A DNA stretch of 64,000 nucleotides from Actinomortierella ambigua (taxonomy: Eukaryota > Mortierellomycota > Mortierellomycetes > Mortierellales > Mortierellaceae). The position numbers and the translations under genes were made by a program. A model generated the notes under the pieces. That model did no database searches, was not told where the DNA came from, and worked only from the letters and a program-made list of their open reading frames with translations. Position 1 is the stretch's first letter, and the number at the start of each line of letters is the position of its first letter. The DNA is taken from positions 1-64,000 of the forward strand of contig JAAAJB010000019.1 in assembly GCA_016098155.1 (NCBI GenBank), given 5' to 3'. Below, one piece after another: positions 1 through 10,566 of this stretch.

Positions 1-96
1 TTTTTTTCGTTTGAGTCATGAAAACTTAGCTTTTTCGTTCTTCAGTCTCTAACGCAATGTTCATATGTTGCACTCTGACTCATACTCATATGGTAG

Positions 97-607
97 GCTG
101 GACGATACGATTCCATTGGCGGTGACTTTGAAGACGCCGACGTGCAATTTCTCATTCTGATCACAGGATTTTACTTTTTTGTGGTACTCTTCTTGTTGAA
201 CGTGCTCATCGGTAAGAGTCCTTTGTGGATCACGTTTCTGCTTTTGTTTTAATCTAGTCGTGAGATGACCAAATACCGATATTTCTTCACCTTTGATATT
301 CACTTGTCTTCATTTCTTTGTCCGTCGTTTCACATTGATTAGCATTGATTCCGATGCCCTCAACAAATCTCGAAAGGAGGGTGAGCAGGCCTGGCGAAGG
401 CAACGATCCGAAGCCTTAGCCGAAGGCGAAATCGTTCTCAGGCTTTTAAAGAATTTGGCAAAACATCGCCCTGTCAAGGATCTCTTGGACATCTTGCGGG
501 GGCGGCCTCTCTTTCGACAGACAAAAAAATACACGCCGACTTATATATACTACCATGTGCGCGCAGAGAACGTAGATTTGGTCAAATGGGACGTCCCACA
601 GGAATAG
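97..607 (+). pseudogene. Broken C-terminal part of a TRP-like fungal ion channel
   Basis: The left edge holds the last pore helix and tail of an ion-transport-domain protein. An exon from about 97 to 211 reads through GRYDS and a hydrophobic S6-like segment ending FLLNVLI, followed by a good donor (GTAAGAG at 212). The acceptor at 341-342 joins in phase to give LNVLIALI, which is the family consensus. Immediately after position 350 the frame is lost. The family tail (residues DALNKSRKEGEQAW, then PTYIYYHV) continues in another frame to the stop at 605-607. The break is therefore a single-base frameshift in or near ATTCC at about 348-352, or an assembly error. Upstream exons lie outside the window. 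Such channels in this fungal group usually have WD-like N-terminal domains. Seen: hydrophobic helix, splice sites and frame break. Inferred: family and pseudogene status. Confidence 0.5.
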
Positions 608-1226
608 AAATATATCCCTTATCCATCTAGTGTCCGTTTCACAGATTACTACTGTTCGCGGATGGCTTTTGAGGTTATGAGCGCTGCGTCAAATGGATGG
701 AGGTGCCAATAAGGGGTCAAAGCGCGCGAGTGCTCCAGATAAGAGTAAAAAAAAAAAAAATGAAATTCTACAGTACAAATGAACAAGATAGCCAACGCTT
801 CAAGCACGACTGAGGGTTTGCATTTTTTCCATCGTTCTTTGAATGACAATCTCGATGACTGGTTCTCTCAGCTCCAAAGCGTCTATTGCGAGATCGCCCC
901 ATGGTGTAATCACGGATTAGAAAGCAGTAATGGGGCCACGGCCAGGACCAAATTTAGACCAATGGTTATCTCTATAAAGGTAAATGGTCAAGATTTTCAC
1001 TATTTTGAAATGGCGAGGACTAGGCGCTAACCTCTCCAATAGCAAAAAAACCCTATCTGCTTAGTGATATTATCTCATATCCTTTGTCTCGCCTCCAGGA
1101 GAGGTGGTTGAAGAAGGGGATCAAACAAGATGCATTGGCGGAAACATGAGATTTTCTCCGCTTCCTTTTTCTTTGTGGAAAAAATAAGATAAATAAAATG
1201 ATAAAGGAGGCCTCATCCAACCTTGC
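608..1226. other. Intergenic, no supported gene
   Basis: An 83-codon open frame at 779-1030 (+) has no recognisable motif and no flanking splice logic that would join it to a neighbour. The rest is AT-leaning spacer, including the presumed 3' region of the F-box gene on the minus strand and a short A-run near 747. Confidence 0.5.
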
Positions 1227-3263
1227 CTAAAACTTGGAGCTACAATGCTGGATGGACATATCCTTATGTTTCTCCTTGAACCACTGGTCAGTTGTTTTGT
1301 CCAGCGGATACCCAGAACTTGAGTACCATAAACGACGTAGTTTGGGCATGCTCAGGAATAGACACTTGAGCTCCATGACACAAAGCGGCCGCGTGCAGTT
1401 CTCGTCTGTCATCCGTCCGTATGACGAGGTCATGACGAGTCGTAGATCCAATAGATTGATAAAGTTCCATCGCATAGGTGTAGGGGGCTCAGGAGCACTC
1501 GCCACCGCCGCTGCCCTAGGCCCTTCCTCCTCCTCCTCCTTTAAGTAGCCACTGTCGTCGCTGTCGTCAAGGTAGAGTTTCCGATGCATGCTGTCCGAGA
1601 TCAGTTGTCGCGCCTGGCAGAGCGACAGCGAGAGCCATGTCAAGCACGGCATGGCCTCAATGCGGTCGAACAAGGTATTGAATGCGGCGACCTCGACGAT
1701 GCGCCACTCTTCAACATGGACCTGTCGCATCGTCCACGTACATTCCCAAGTAGGGCGAAGCTCGTTACCTAAAAATTGGTCGCCACGGCTCAAGACGGCC
1801 AAGGTCGTACAGTCGTCCCATGTCGGCATCTTGGTCCCGAAGGGCGATGGGCGGTACAAGGATGCCAGCTTGAGTGTTCTCAGGCATGGGCACCGCGCCA
1901 AAAATTCGTCCACAGTGACCTGACAAGTGCCCGTGTTCTTCAACTCGAGGGTCACGAGCTCTCGCAGCGACTCGGTCGGGATATCACGGAGGCAAGAGTC
2001 GAAAAGAGCACACTCGAGAAGAGAGAGGGACCGGATCCGTGGAGGCATGTTCCGGAAGAAGGCGAGCATATCGGCACTCAATGCCGACTCGCTCGGGATG
2101 CCGGACAAGGTCGGGGGATTCGCGTACGTGTTCACTGCTCTGCCAAGGACAGGAAAGATACTCTCGAACCGGATCGACCGCAAGGCGCGGCAATGTTCGG
2201 CTAGGCACGCCAGACCAAGTGGTGTGTGGCAAAAGTTGGCTGGAAAGCTCATGGCCACCTCTCGGAGCCTTGGGAGCAGCGGGAAGAGCACGTTCGCAAT
2301 CACAGGAATGAGGGGCGTGGTGGTTTTCGAAAGAACAAGGCTAGTGAGGTGGCCAATCGGCTGGTGGCCAATCGGTGACTGGTCGAGGAGGCTATAGCAG
2401 GCCGGTGGCGGCACTGGTGGCGCTGCAACCTTGGACACCTCATCCTCGAGTGGGGGCAACCGAAGAGGGACAAACTTGCGCCACGGCTCCTTGCGCTGCG
2501 CCCGTTCTAGCTCTTGTCGATATCGAAGAATCTCTGATGACTCCTTGCTCTGTCCAGTGAGCGATTGCAACCACTGCTTCCAGCTAGATGGCTGAGCTGC
2601 GACATTGTACTCTGATCCTCGAATGGGCTTGAACCTAATGTTCGCACTAGTAGGGGGGGAAGGCTCTTGTAGACCTGTATCCATCGACATGTACTGGAGC
2701 GTGGGAAGTGCCTGAAGCAGGGTGATGAACCACTGAGGATCCTTGGATAGTTGAGAGTATCCTCCGCCAGCCAGGTGAAGTTTACAAAGGCTATCCATCC
2801 TTGTGAGCGAACAGAGAAATCCAGGTGCTGACTTGTCCTTCAGTATTAATCGTAGATCCTGAACTGTCCTCATGCTAGCCATGAACAAGTCGACTACTTC
2901 AGGGCTGGCCATGGGCGAGATCTCGATATCCAAAGTGACAATGTTTGGGCAGCTTGAAGCGATGGTCGAGAGATGAAAGTTGTCCAATGGGAAGTATGCC
3001 TTCAGAGTGTTGACCAAATAGCCCTTGCTTTCCAGATCAGACACACCTGTGCGGTTGTAAATCAGATGTCGCCAGGTGAGCTCCTCGAACCGCCTCTGCC
3101 ATGACCTGCACACGAGCATACAGGTGATTCTGTCACGATGGGAGAGCTCGGAGTCGATAATTTGCAGCAACTCTGGAAGCTCTATCGGTGACAATGGCCT
3201 TTCTTGTCCTTGTTTCATTTCCCGCTGGGCTGGCTGTGTGGATGTTGCAGAGAAAAGCATCAT
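1227..3263 (-). CDS. F-box / leucine-rich-repeat-like protein
   Basis: Uninterrupted 678-residue protein. Residues about 23-70 form an F-box (LSPIELPELLQII, then CMLVCRSWQRRF and LTWRHLIY), the motif that binds Skp1 in SCF ubiquitin ligases. The remainder contains irregular leucine-rich segments (for example LPTLQYMSM, LPRLREVAM, LVTLELKN, CLRTLKLASL, LTWLSLSLC and LLDLRLVM) typical of F-box/LRR substrate receptors, broken by low-complexity acidic and proline stretches near residues 570-600. Two adjacent ATG codons open the frame. The first is used because no upstream in-frame start exists nearby. Fungi of the Mortierella type carry many such lineage-specific F-box proteins, so the substrate cannot be named. 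The family call is firm and the function is inferred. Confidence 0.85.
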   Translation of the reverse strand: MMLFSATSTQPAQREMKQGQERPLSPIELPELLQIIDSELSHRDRITCMLVCRSWQRRFEELTWRHLIYNRTGVSDLESKGYLVNTLKAYFPLDNFHLSTIASSCPNIVTLDIEISPMASPEVVDLFMASMRTVQDLRLILKDKSAPGFLCSLTRMDSLCKLHLAGGGYSQLSKDPQWFITLLQALPTLQYMSMDTGLQEPSPPTSANIRFKPIRGSEYNVAAQPSSWKQWLQSLTGQSKESSEILRYRQELERAQRKEPWRKFVPLRLPPLEDEVSKVAAPPVPPPACYSLLDQSPIGHQPIGHLTSLVLSKTTTPLIPVIANVLFPLLPRLREVAMSFPANFCHTPLGLACLAEHCRALRSIRFESIFPVLGRAVNTYANPPTLSGIPSESALSADMLAFFRNMPPRIRSLSLLECALFDSCLRDIPTESLRELVTLELKNTGTCQVTVDEFLARCPCLRTLKLASLYRPSPFGTKMPTWDDCTTLAVLSRGDQFLGNELRPTWECTWTMRQVHVEEWRIVEVAAFNTLFDRIEAMPCLTWLSLSLCQARQLISDSMHRKLYLDDSDDSGYLKEEEEEGPRAAAVASAPEPPTPMRWNFINLLDLRLVMTSSYGRMTDENCTRPLCVMELKCLFLSMPKLRRLWYSSSGYPLDKTTDQWFKEKHKDMSIQHCSSKF

Positions 3264-4064
3264 TGTTTCAGATGGTAAGCGTGTTTGAAGAGGGTTTGGA
3301 GCAAAAGGGTTTGGAGAGAAGAAAAGCGAAAAGAGGAGGGAGAGGACACAAAGCCACTTAAAATAGGGGGGGGGGCGGGCGATGCCCCTTAGTTAAAACT
3401 TGCTGCCCTAACGTGGAAATTTGTTATCGAGTCATTTGGCAAGCAACACGCTTTTGGATAGTGGCAACTTATGATCCATTATCGACAGCACCGCCCCCGC
3501 CTCCTCTAGCTATTGACCTTCCAGAACAGTACTACTGTACATATCTCTGGTGCAGAAAAAAAGTGGTCAAAGTGATCCTTCTGACAAAAAGGTACATTCA
3601 AGGGCGTCGGGACATTGCTAACCCCGAATGAGAAATGAGGGGAAGCTGGGGTCAAGCTGAGAAAAACACTCGTATATAGAACATAACCTATCCGTGGGAC
3701 AACTTTGATCGAATTTGAGTCCCGACGTTTTTCTTACCCTCTCGTATGCAGTTTATCTTATACCGGTGTGAGAAACAAAACCGGCGAGCATTGGTCGCCC
3801 CTTGCTGCTGTTGTACGTACTCTGCATTTGTGCGCTTCTTACTTCACGTGTGGTCCGATCTTCGGACATTGAACAATATGGGCGTCCAGCCTGCTGCCCT
3901 GCTGCAAGCCTGCTTTTCAAGCGGCATTTTTGCTCACAATGTTTCCTTAGGAAGCTAGCCGGCGTGCATCGAGTGCACGACATCCGGGGTGTACTCTTTG
4001 TTCGTATGATCTCGCCACTTTTTTTTATCTCGTGTCGCCATGCTACCTACCTCTTTCGAGTGAG

Positions 4065-4087
4065 AAAAAAAAAAAAAAAAAAAAAAA
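4065..4087. repeat. Poly(A) homopolymer, 23 bases
   Basis: Uninterrupted A run in intergenic DNA. No target-site duplication or element body was recognised next to it, so it is treated as a simple repeat rather than a retroposon tail. Confidence 0.9.
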
Positions 4088-4148
4088 GGGCTGAAGCGAG
4101 GTGTTTCTCATACATCAACCTGTCAGGACAGTCCATGTTGACACGAGA

Positions 4149-4211
4149 GTCTTGCCAGCTGCTGACCTTGTGTCTTGCCAGCTGTTGACGACGTTATGTC
4201 TTGCCAGCCGA
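4149..4211. repeat. Imperfect triplicate GTCTTGCCAGC repeat
   Basis: Three copies of GTCTTGCCAGC begin near 4149, 4172 and 4198. The first two continue as TG(C/T)TGAC. Spacing is 23 and 26 bases. No function is evident. Confidence 0.75.
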
Positions 4212-5242
4212 CTGTTTTTTTTTCTCGTTTCTTTTCTTAGAGCAAGATGGGTCTTGATGGTACACCGATGATGTTCTCAAACACGTCAATTGCATAACTC
4301 GCTGGGGATATGAACTCTACCGTAGGTAAGCAGGTACCGCTCCAAAACAAGTTGAAAATCGAGCTGTTTGCCACACTGGTGGGGGTGGCGGGGTAAGGCG
4401 GCAAAGAAAGGCAGGCCTGGAGCTATGGCAACCTCCGCCGGGTTCCCATGCCAAAGGAGGAAGAATCAAGGCGTTTATTGGTGGGCTTGAGTGCCTCTCG
4501 CCCTCCCAACAGCCAGACAGGACGATCGTATCCGTGGGCGGAGAAAGAAGAAGATGTATCTCAGTTCTGCACGAGCGGTGAAAGGAGGTACCCCCCTCTT
4601 TCTCTTCGTTTTCCCCCTGCTCCTCCCCTTCCTCCTCCCCTTCCTCCTTGATGGTGTCTGCCGTGTTTTGTCTGACCTTACAGGAGAAGAGGGTCCAAAC
4701 AAGGTTTATTCATTTTCTGGATGGCCGTTTCGTTTCGAGGGCTGTCGAATAGGTACAAATACCCCTCCCCGTCCTCGTCGCTGTCGCCGTTCTCTTCTTC
4801 CTTTGGTGTGTCTTTGCTCTCTCCTTTGACTCTCCTACTCTTTCTCTCTCTCTCTCTCTCTCGCTCTCTCTTTCCCCTCAACCCTCAAGTCACTACATAC
4901 AACTCATACATACTCTTCATTCCATCATGTCGAGCCATTCCCGTCCTCGAATGTACACACAGACAATGACGAAGCATTCGCAGGCAAGTGAGCTACAATG
5001 AGTGAATGGGTTTTGGGCTCCTCCCCTTTAACGACGTTCTTTGTCAATGTCGCCTAGCTACTCCTTCTTCTACCTCCCCTCTTCCGTTGTTTATCGGTCG
5101 TCCTCTGTTTTGATTTGCTGGTACCTTTTTTTTTTTTGATCACTTGTATTATTTTTACTTTGGGTGGCTCCCTCTGTTTTCAGGGCGATCAATCAATCCC
5201 CTTCTTCTACTGGAGAATGTTTTGGTATGCTCGCTATCAACG

Positions 5243-5268
5243 GTGTGTGTGTGTGTGTGTGTGTGTGT
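5243..5268. repeat. (GT)13 microsatellite
   Basis: Perfect dinucleotide tract about 600 bases upstream of the oligoribonuclease start. Confidence 0.95.
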
Positions 5269-5872
5269 ACTTGGTCCATATGAAGAGGGTGATCCATACT
5301 TACTGTTGACCGATCTTGTAATGGAAACACACATTCCACTGGGCCGGGTGCGACACGATACCCAACCAACCCCATTTGGCACTCCATTGAACAAATACCT
5401 GTGGGGTGCGGTGAATCGATCTCCTCTTCAAAAACACCTATTCGTATTTCCCCGCTACCTTTTTTTTTCTCTCTCTTTGTCTTTGTGTTTTTCTCTGTCG
5501 CCAACAGATGGGAATCCTGTCCCTCCTTCCTAGCCTTCCCTCCTTCTATCCTTTCCACGGAAACATACACGGCAGTGCACTATACGTTTTTACAAGTACT
5601 TCTTCTTTGTTTCTTCTTTTGGTCAATTCTCCTCCGCCAATCGAATCCCGGTATCCAATTCCGCCCTTGACCGCCTATTGAACAGCTTCTTCGTTTCATT
5701 GGGGAGCGACCCCTCTGAAACAGCCCTACTTTTTGTTCTCCTTTTCTTCTGTCAGCCTTTCTTCATCCTTCTTTCTCCACTTCTCACACTACCTCCCACG
5801 GACTCTAACAAACAACCACACTAAATCAACCGCCCCCATCGTCGTCATCCCAACGTAATTTACCAATAGACG

Positions 5873-7059
5873 ATGAACCCTAACCCAAACGATGAACTGC
5901 CCTCCTTGGTATGGATCGACTGCGAGATGTCCGGTCTCGGACCTAATGACAAGATCCTGGAAATTGCCGTTCTCATCACAGATAATGACCTGAACGTCGT
6001 CGCCGAGGTAGGATAAATTACATCCCACATCTCTGTCTTGTGGTGGGGAAATTTAGGAGGCATCAGGGACACAGGACAAGTATGGGTGTTGAGGGAGGAG
6101 GACCCTCTGTTTCGGTGCAACCCCTTCCTTCCAAATAGCCCCTCTCCTTCCAAACAACCCCCCCCTCCCCATCGAGCCACCTTGCTTCGACGCACTATTG
6201 CATGACAATTCATACAAGGGAGTGCATAGCCGTTGACGGAATTGCGGATTAGAAAGCGGACTAACTGGTTATTCGAAATTAACCAAGCTTCTGACTGCAG
6301 CAGCAAGCAGTGTCTTTTTTGGAAGGGTTAATCTTGGAGGGGCTACTCTCTGACAAGGGGACTAGAGAAAAATGCACCAGTGGCAGTAGCGTGATTTATT
6401 ATTGAGGGTACAGGGCAGAGCAGAGCGACACCATCACAGCGCCACTAATGCCTACGCATTTATCTTGCATACATGTTGCATAGGGTCCTAACCTGATCAT
6501 CAACCAGCCAGAGAGTCTCCTTGCCAATATGAACGACTGGTGCAAAGAACACCACGGAGCTGTAAGTTTGGTTTTTTTTTTCCGACGTCCGGTTTTTCAA
6601 ATCAGGAGGAAATGTTTTGGTTCCTAGTTGGATTGGACAGGGTTTCTTAAGGTCGCCAGCGTCATTTACCCATGTCTCTCTTTTGTCGTTTCTCCCTCCC
6701 AGTCCGGGTTGACCGATGCTGTACGTCAGTCAACCATCTCCACCGAGCAGGCTGGACAAATTGTGTTTGACTTTATCAAGCACTATATTCCAGACAAGGG
6801 TATCGGCATCCTTGCTGGTAACTCTGTCCACGCAGACAAGATCTTCTTGGAGCGTGAGATGGGTCAGGTCATCGACTGGCTGCACTACCGTATCGTCGAT
6901 GTCTCCACCGTGAAGGAGCTCGCCAAGCGCTGGTGCCCCCGCGAGTTTGAGCGTGCTCCACGCAAGCTTGGCATGCATCGCGCCATGGACGACATCAAGG
7001 AGTCTATTGCCGAGCTCAAGTACTACCGTGAGGCAGTGTTCTTTGGCAAGCCCGAGTAA
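5873..7059 (+). CDS. Oligoribonuclease (REX2/REXO2 family), 3'-5' exonuclease
   Basis: Three exons: 5873-6007, 6484-6561 and 6703-7059, encoding 189 residues, the usual family length. It degrades very short RNA (and DNA) oligomers, typically in mitochondria and nucleus/cytosol. All DEDDh catalytic residues are visible: D16 and E18 in [12 protein letters not shown]116 in [10 protein letters not shown]163 and D168 in HRAMDDI. The start ATG is the only one that gives the conserved N-terminus. No long presequence precedes the domain. The first intron is long (476 bases). The stop codon at 7057-7059 is embedded in a consensus 5' splice site (GTAAGT, 7056-7061), so an alternative 3' exon is possible, although the protein is complete without one. 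Confidence 0.93.
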
Positions 7060-7763
7060 GTTGCAATCTCACCTTTGGTTTATGTGGCTTGTCTCCTTCC
7101 TCTCTCTCTCTCTCTCTTCTCCCTTCCCTCTCCTTTAATTTTTTTTTCTCGCCAAAACACGAGGCGTGATTTTTCGTGTACCTGACCTCGCCACCAAACA
7201 GTGCAGGCTCAAGCTTTATGTATTTCCAACCACGCTGGTACCTTCCTTTCCTCTACCCCCTTGGGAGGAGTTATCCATCGTTGCTACAATCCCCTCTTCC
7301 TCTCCTCCTGGGTTTCACCCATCCGACATTCTCGTCCCGCTCCCGCACCATTCTCCCTCAGCCAACCGCCGACCGCCGTGACAACATGACTGAGAGAGGC
7401 ATGTATGCCTCGACAGGTGGCAAATGCTCTCAATTGTACCACTCTCTCTCCCCTCCCATCTCATTTTGTGATATTACCTCAGCCCACAGAAGTCCAGAAC
7501 CATATAGGGGAGGCTCTTTCCCCCCAAGGGTGTCTGCCCTTCTTCCCTGCATTTTGAGTTTTCCCTGTCGCTATTTTTTTTTTCTCAAGCTCAGTTGTTT
7601 GCTCACCCTTCTTTTCAAAGCAAGAAAAGAGGAATGCAAGGACATCCACACCTCCAGATCTTGATATAAATACCAGTAGCAGAAGCGTTTTCTTACACTC
7701 TTCTTCTTTTTCTCTCTCTTCACCCCCTCCCCACCTCCATCCAACCCCTCCCGCTTTTGCACC
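7060..7763. other. Intergenic: oligoribonuclease 3' region and aquaporin promoter
   Basis: The first part is pyrimidine-rich 3' sequence, including a CT run near 7100. An unsupported open frame covers 7176-7664. The last 100 bases carry a TATA box and a CT-rich leader ending in CACCATG at the aquaglyceroporin start. Confidence 0.6.
7665..7672 (+). promoter_or_regulatory. TATA box of the aquaglyceroporin gene
   Basis: TATAAATA lies 92 bases before the start codon. A pyrimidine-rich stretch follows, as expected for a fungal core promoter and short leader. Confidence 0.6.
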
Positions 7764-9375
7764 ATGTCCCACCGCGAACCCAGAGAAACCGATGCCCTGC
7801 TTGAGCGCGGCAATCGCGACGAGAACGTCATGTACCAGGCCGCTGGTCACTGGGCATCCGTCCGCCACAAGGTACGCTGCACGCACCTCCTCCCAATGCG
7901 TTTGCGAACGCTGCAAACTCTCCATGTGTGCATTCTAGAAGGACTAGTCTGTCTGGCTTGTGTTCCATGCTAACTAACGTACTCTCCATCTGCACCTTGG
8001 TTGTAACAAATAGCTTCGCAAGGCTTTCGCTGAATTTTTGGGCACTGCTATTCTGCTGGCCATTGGTTCCGGTGCTGTTGCTCAGCTTGTGTTCTCCAAG
8101 AACAACACTTATGGCGGCATGTGCTTTGCCTGGGGTGTTGGTGTTATCGCTGGTATCTACGTCTCGGGAGGCATTTCGGTAAGCTCTTTTTCCTCGTACT
8201 CCAACACATCACAACACACTCTCTCTCATCTTTGCACACCATCGCCCCCCAAGCTCTCTACTCAAGCGGGGAAAGGTTATCCGAAGAGTATTTTTTTTTT
8301 TCTTTTCGGAAGGCTCCCCAGCCTAGAGTACCTTGCCTGCTGAGAGTGGTCCCTTTGCTCTCCTCCTCCTCCCCCCCCCCACACACACACTTCTTCCCAC
8401 CTGTGCCCATCTTTTGATGTGGCTCAAAGATGAGATTCATGGGAGGATGGTATTATTACCTTTTGGACCCTTTATCTGCATCTTGCATCCCCCTTATCCT
8501 TACTGCACCTCCCGATTTGCGTCGCTTGGGAATCTATTAGCAAAAAAATTATCGCATCTTCGCCTTCTTTCACCACATCTCACTGCGTCATTAGCAGTAG
8601 AGCGAGCGCATCTGGTGTGGTGAGGCAATTGGTGTTGACCTTGAGGCATGTCTCTAACGCGACACGCGTCCGCCTTTTTTTTTTCTCATCTCATAATAGG
8701 GCGGTCACTTGAACCCTGCCGTCACTCTGGCTTCGGCCATCTTCCGTGACTTTGACTGGAAGGATGTCCCCATCTACTGGGCTTCGCAATTCCTGGGCGC
8801 CTTCTTCGGTGCCGCTGTCACCTACCTTGCCAACATGAACCAATTGCAGAACACCCCCAAGGATCAGACTGCCGGTATCTTCGTCACCGCTCTCCAGAAC
8901 GATACCATCTCGACCGCTCAGGGCTTCTTCGTCGAGTTTGTCGGTACCGCTATTCTGTTGATTGTTGTCTTCGCCACCTCCGACAAGGGCAACGCCCCCG
9001 CCGGTCTCCTGCAGCCTCTTATTGTCGGTTTGACCATCTATGCCATCGGTACCTCCTTCGGTTACCAGACCGGTTTCGCCCTCAACCCTGCTCGTGATCT
9101 TGGCCCTCGCTTCTTCATTGCCATCACCGGCTGGGGCTTCCAGGTCTTCTCCAAGCAGGCCTTCTACTTCTGGGTCCCCATCATCGCTCCCTTCGCCGGT
9201 GCTCTTGGCGGTGCATTCCGTAAGTCATTTGCTCCTTTTGCATGTCGTTCTCCACATGTCTTTGCCAGTGTTTTGTTGATTCAAGTTGACTAACCTCTAC
9301 TTTCTTCATAAAAAAATAGTGTACGACCTCTTCGTCTACGCCTCGGGCCCCAGCCCTCTCCACAACTACCAATAA
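7764..9375 (+). CDS. Aquaglyceroporin (MIP family channel)
   Basis: Four exons: 7764-7871, 8014-8178, 8700-9219 and 9320-9375, encoding 282 residues. This is a six-helix membrane channel for glycerol, water and other small neutral solutes. The two pore half-helices are intact: N96-P97-A98 in GGHLNPAVT and N220-P221-A222-R223-D224. The aspartate directly after NPAR is the glycerol-facilitator signature, which separates it from strict water channels. The N-terminus (MSHREPRETDALLERG) is short and hydrophilic, unlike the long regulatory tails of yeast Fps1. The third intron, close to the stop, only adds the last 18 or so residues, ending SGPSPLHNYQ. Coding regions are C-ending codon rich, which suggests high expression. 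Substrate preference is inferred from family residues. Confidence 0.93.
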
Positions 9376-9788
9376 GTGGGCCACCCCATGCATACGGTCC
9401 CTTTCATAGGGGACTCCTCAACCTCACAAACGGCTGATCCTTCAACAGTCGTATCAAGGTTGTCTGGGGAAAACAAAACAAATCACCCTCTCTTATTTGC
9501 TGTATATATACTCTAGTTTTTTGTTTCTCCCCTTTTCTCCCTTCTGCCATTTTTTCCCGTTTCTCCAATACACAAGAAACAACCATCTCTCCTGTGATAC
9601 GTATTGTGTGAAGGAAATGACTTTGAACTCTCATTGCTCTGTTTCTTTTTTCCCGTTCGAGGATATATTTCATATTGTAGTAGAAGAAACTTGAGGTGGG
9701 GAGTGGAAGGAGAGAGACGAGGGTTCTATTGTTCGATGAAAAACAAGGGGGGGGGGAGGAGAGAATGGGGACAGGGGTATTTCTCTTG
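9376..9788. other. 3' regions of convergent aquaglyceroporin and Yippee genes
   Basis: Contains 3' untranslated sequence from both sides and a short poly(G) tract near 9750. No gene was seen. Confidence 0.6.
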
Positions 9789-10566
9789 CTACAACGTATT
9801 CCGGATCCAGGGACTCTCCTTGACGATTTTGGCCTTCTCGACAATGAACTTGCCCTCTTTGTACTTTTGAGACTCTTCAAATGCATAGATATAGATCCAG
9901 CCGACAGTCGATTTGCAGATCGTGCACGCGATGTCGGCCACCGAGTGTAGCCCGGTCATCAGCACACGGTCTTCCTTGGGACCGAGCGTGATGTTGTATC
10001 TATGGAGGCGGATGAGTGTAAAAAGAAACAAGGGGGAGAAGGGAGGAAGGGAGGGAAGGGGGAAGCGAGAGACAGTTCAGGATTAGGGCATCCACTGGCT
10101 GGTTGTTCCTCCACCTCCCCACCTCCCCTCCTCCCCACACCCCGTCCCAGAAGAAGGGGGGTGGAGTGGGGGGAAGCCTTTCCAAACCGAGAAAAAAAAA
10201 AGCCCTCAGAGACCTCAACCCACCCCCGAGTTAAAAGGGAACAAGATGGTTTGGCTAGCTTACTTACACTTGCTTAAAGAGATAAGCTCGCCCATGGCGT
10301 CCTTGAAAGCCCTTGGAGATGATATCGTCGTTCTTGGCCAGATGAGCGTGGCACTGGAGACACGAGTATATTTGGTCGGTTTGCAGGTACAGTGGATGTG
10401 GTGGAGGAGGCGACGCCCCGCCGCCGGGTGACGAGGGCAAGGTGGATGGTGAGAGAGGTGATGTCGAGGATTCTCCTCCCCCTCCTCCTCCTCCACTACC
10501 TCCTCCTGTTGTAGCTCCTCCTACTCCTGCTCGAGTCCTCGAGGGTGATCCAAAAGACGATGACAT
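9789..10566 (-). CDS. Yippee family zinc-binding protein
   Basis: Two exons on the minus strand: 10268-10566 and 9789-9999, encoding 169 residues. Residues 1-60 are a low-complexity Gly/Ser/Pro leader. The Yippee domain follows: C-x2-C in [12 protein letters not shown], then [11 protein letters not shown] and TGLHSVADI, with the second C-x2-C pair in [10 protein letters not shown], ending with [10 protein letters not shown]. The four cysteines hold one zinc in a beta-tent fold related to cereblon and Mis18. Function in fungi is poorly defined; yeast Moh1 is the homologue linked to stationary-phase survival and GID-complex biology. The splice junction (GTAAGTA donor, TAG acceptor) restores QVYNITLG exactly as in the family. 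Confidence 0.92.

Larger units (their letters stand above)
3264..5872. other. 2.6-kb intergenic region
   Basis: No open frame here looks like a gene. It holds a 23-base A run (4065-4087), an imperfect triplicated GTCTTGCCAGC repeat (4149-4211), a CT-rich block (about 4830-4875) and a (GT)13 microsatellite (5243-5268). From about 5100 to 5870 the sense strand becomes pyrimidine-rich, which suits the promoter and leader of the oligoribonuclease gene. Confidence 0.6.

Noticed and set aside
4065..4087. Poly(A) tail of a retroposon
   Set aside because: No element body, promoter box or target duplication was found on either side.
5640..5670. tRNA-like GATTCGATT loop on the minus strand
   Set aside because: The arms do not pair and no anticodon or acceptor stem can be built.
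7176..7664. 162-codon frame between oligoribonuclease and aquaglyceroporin
   Set aside because: It is pyrimidine-driven Ser/Pro/Leu sequence overlapping the promoter, with no motif. It is mentioned only as the possible target of an alternative splice.
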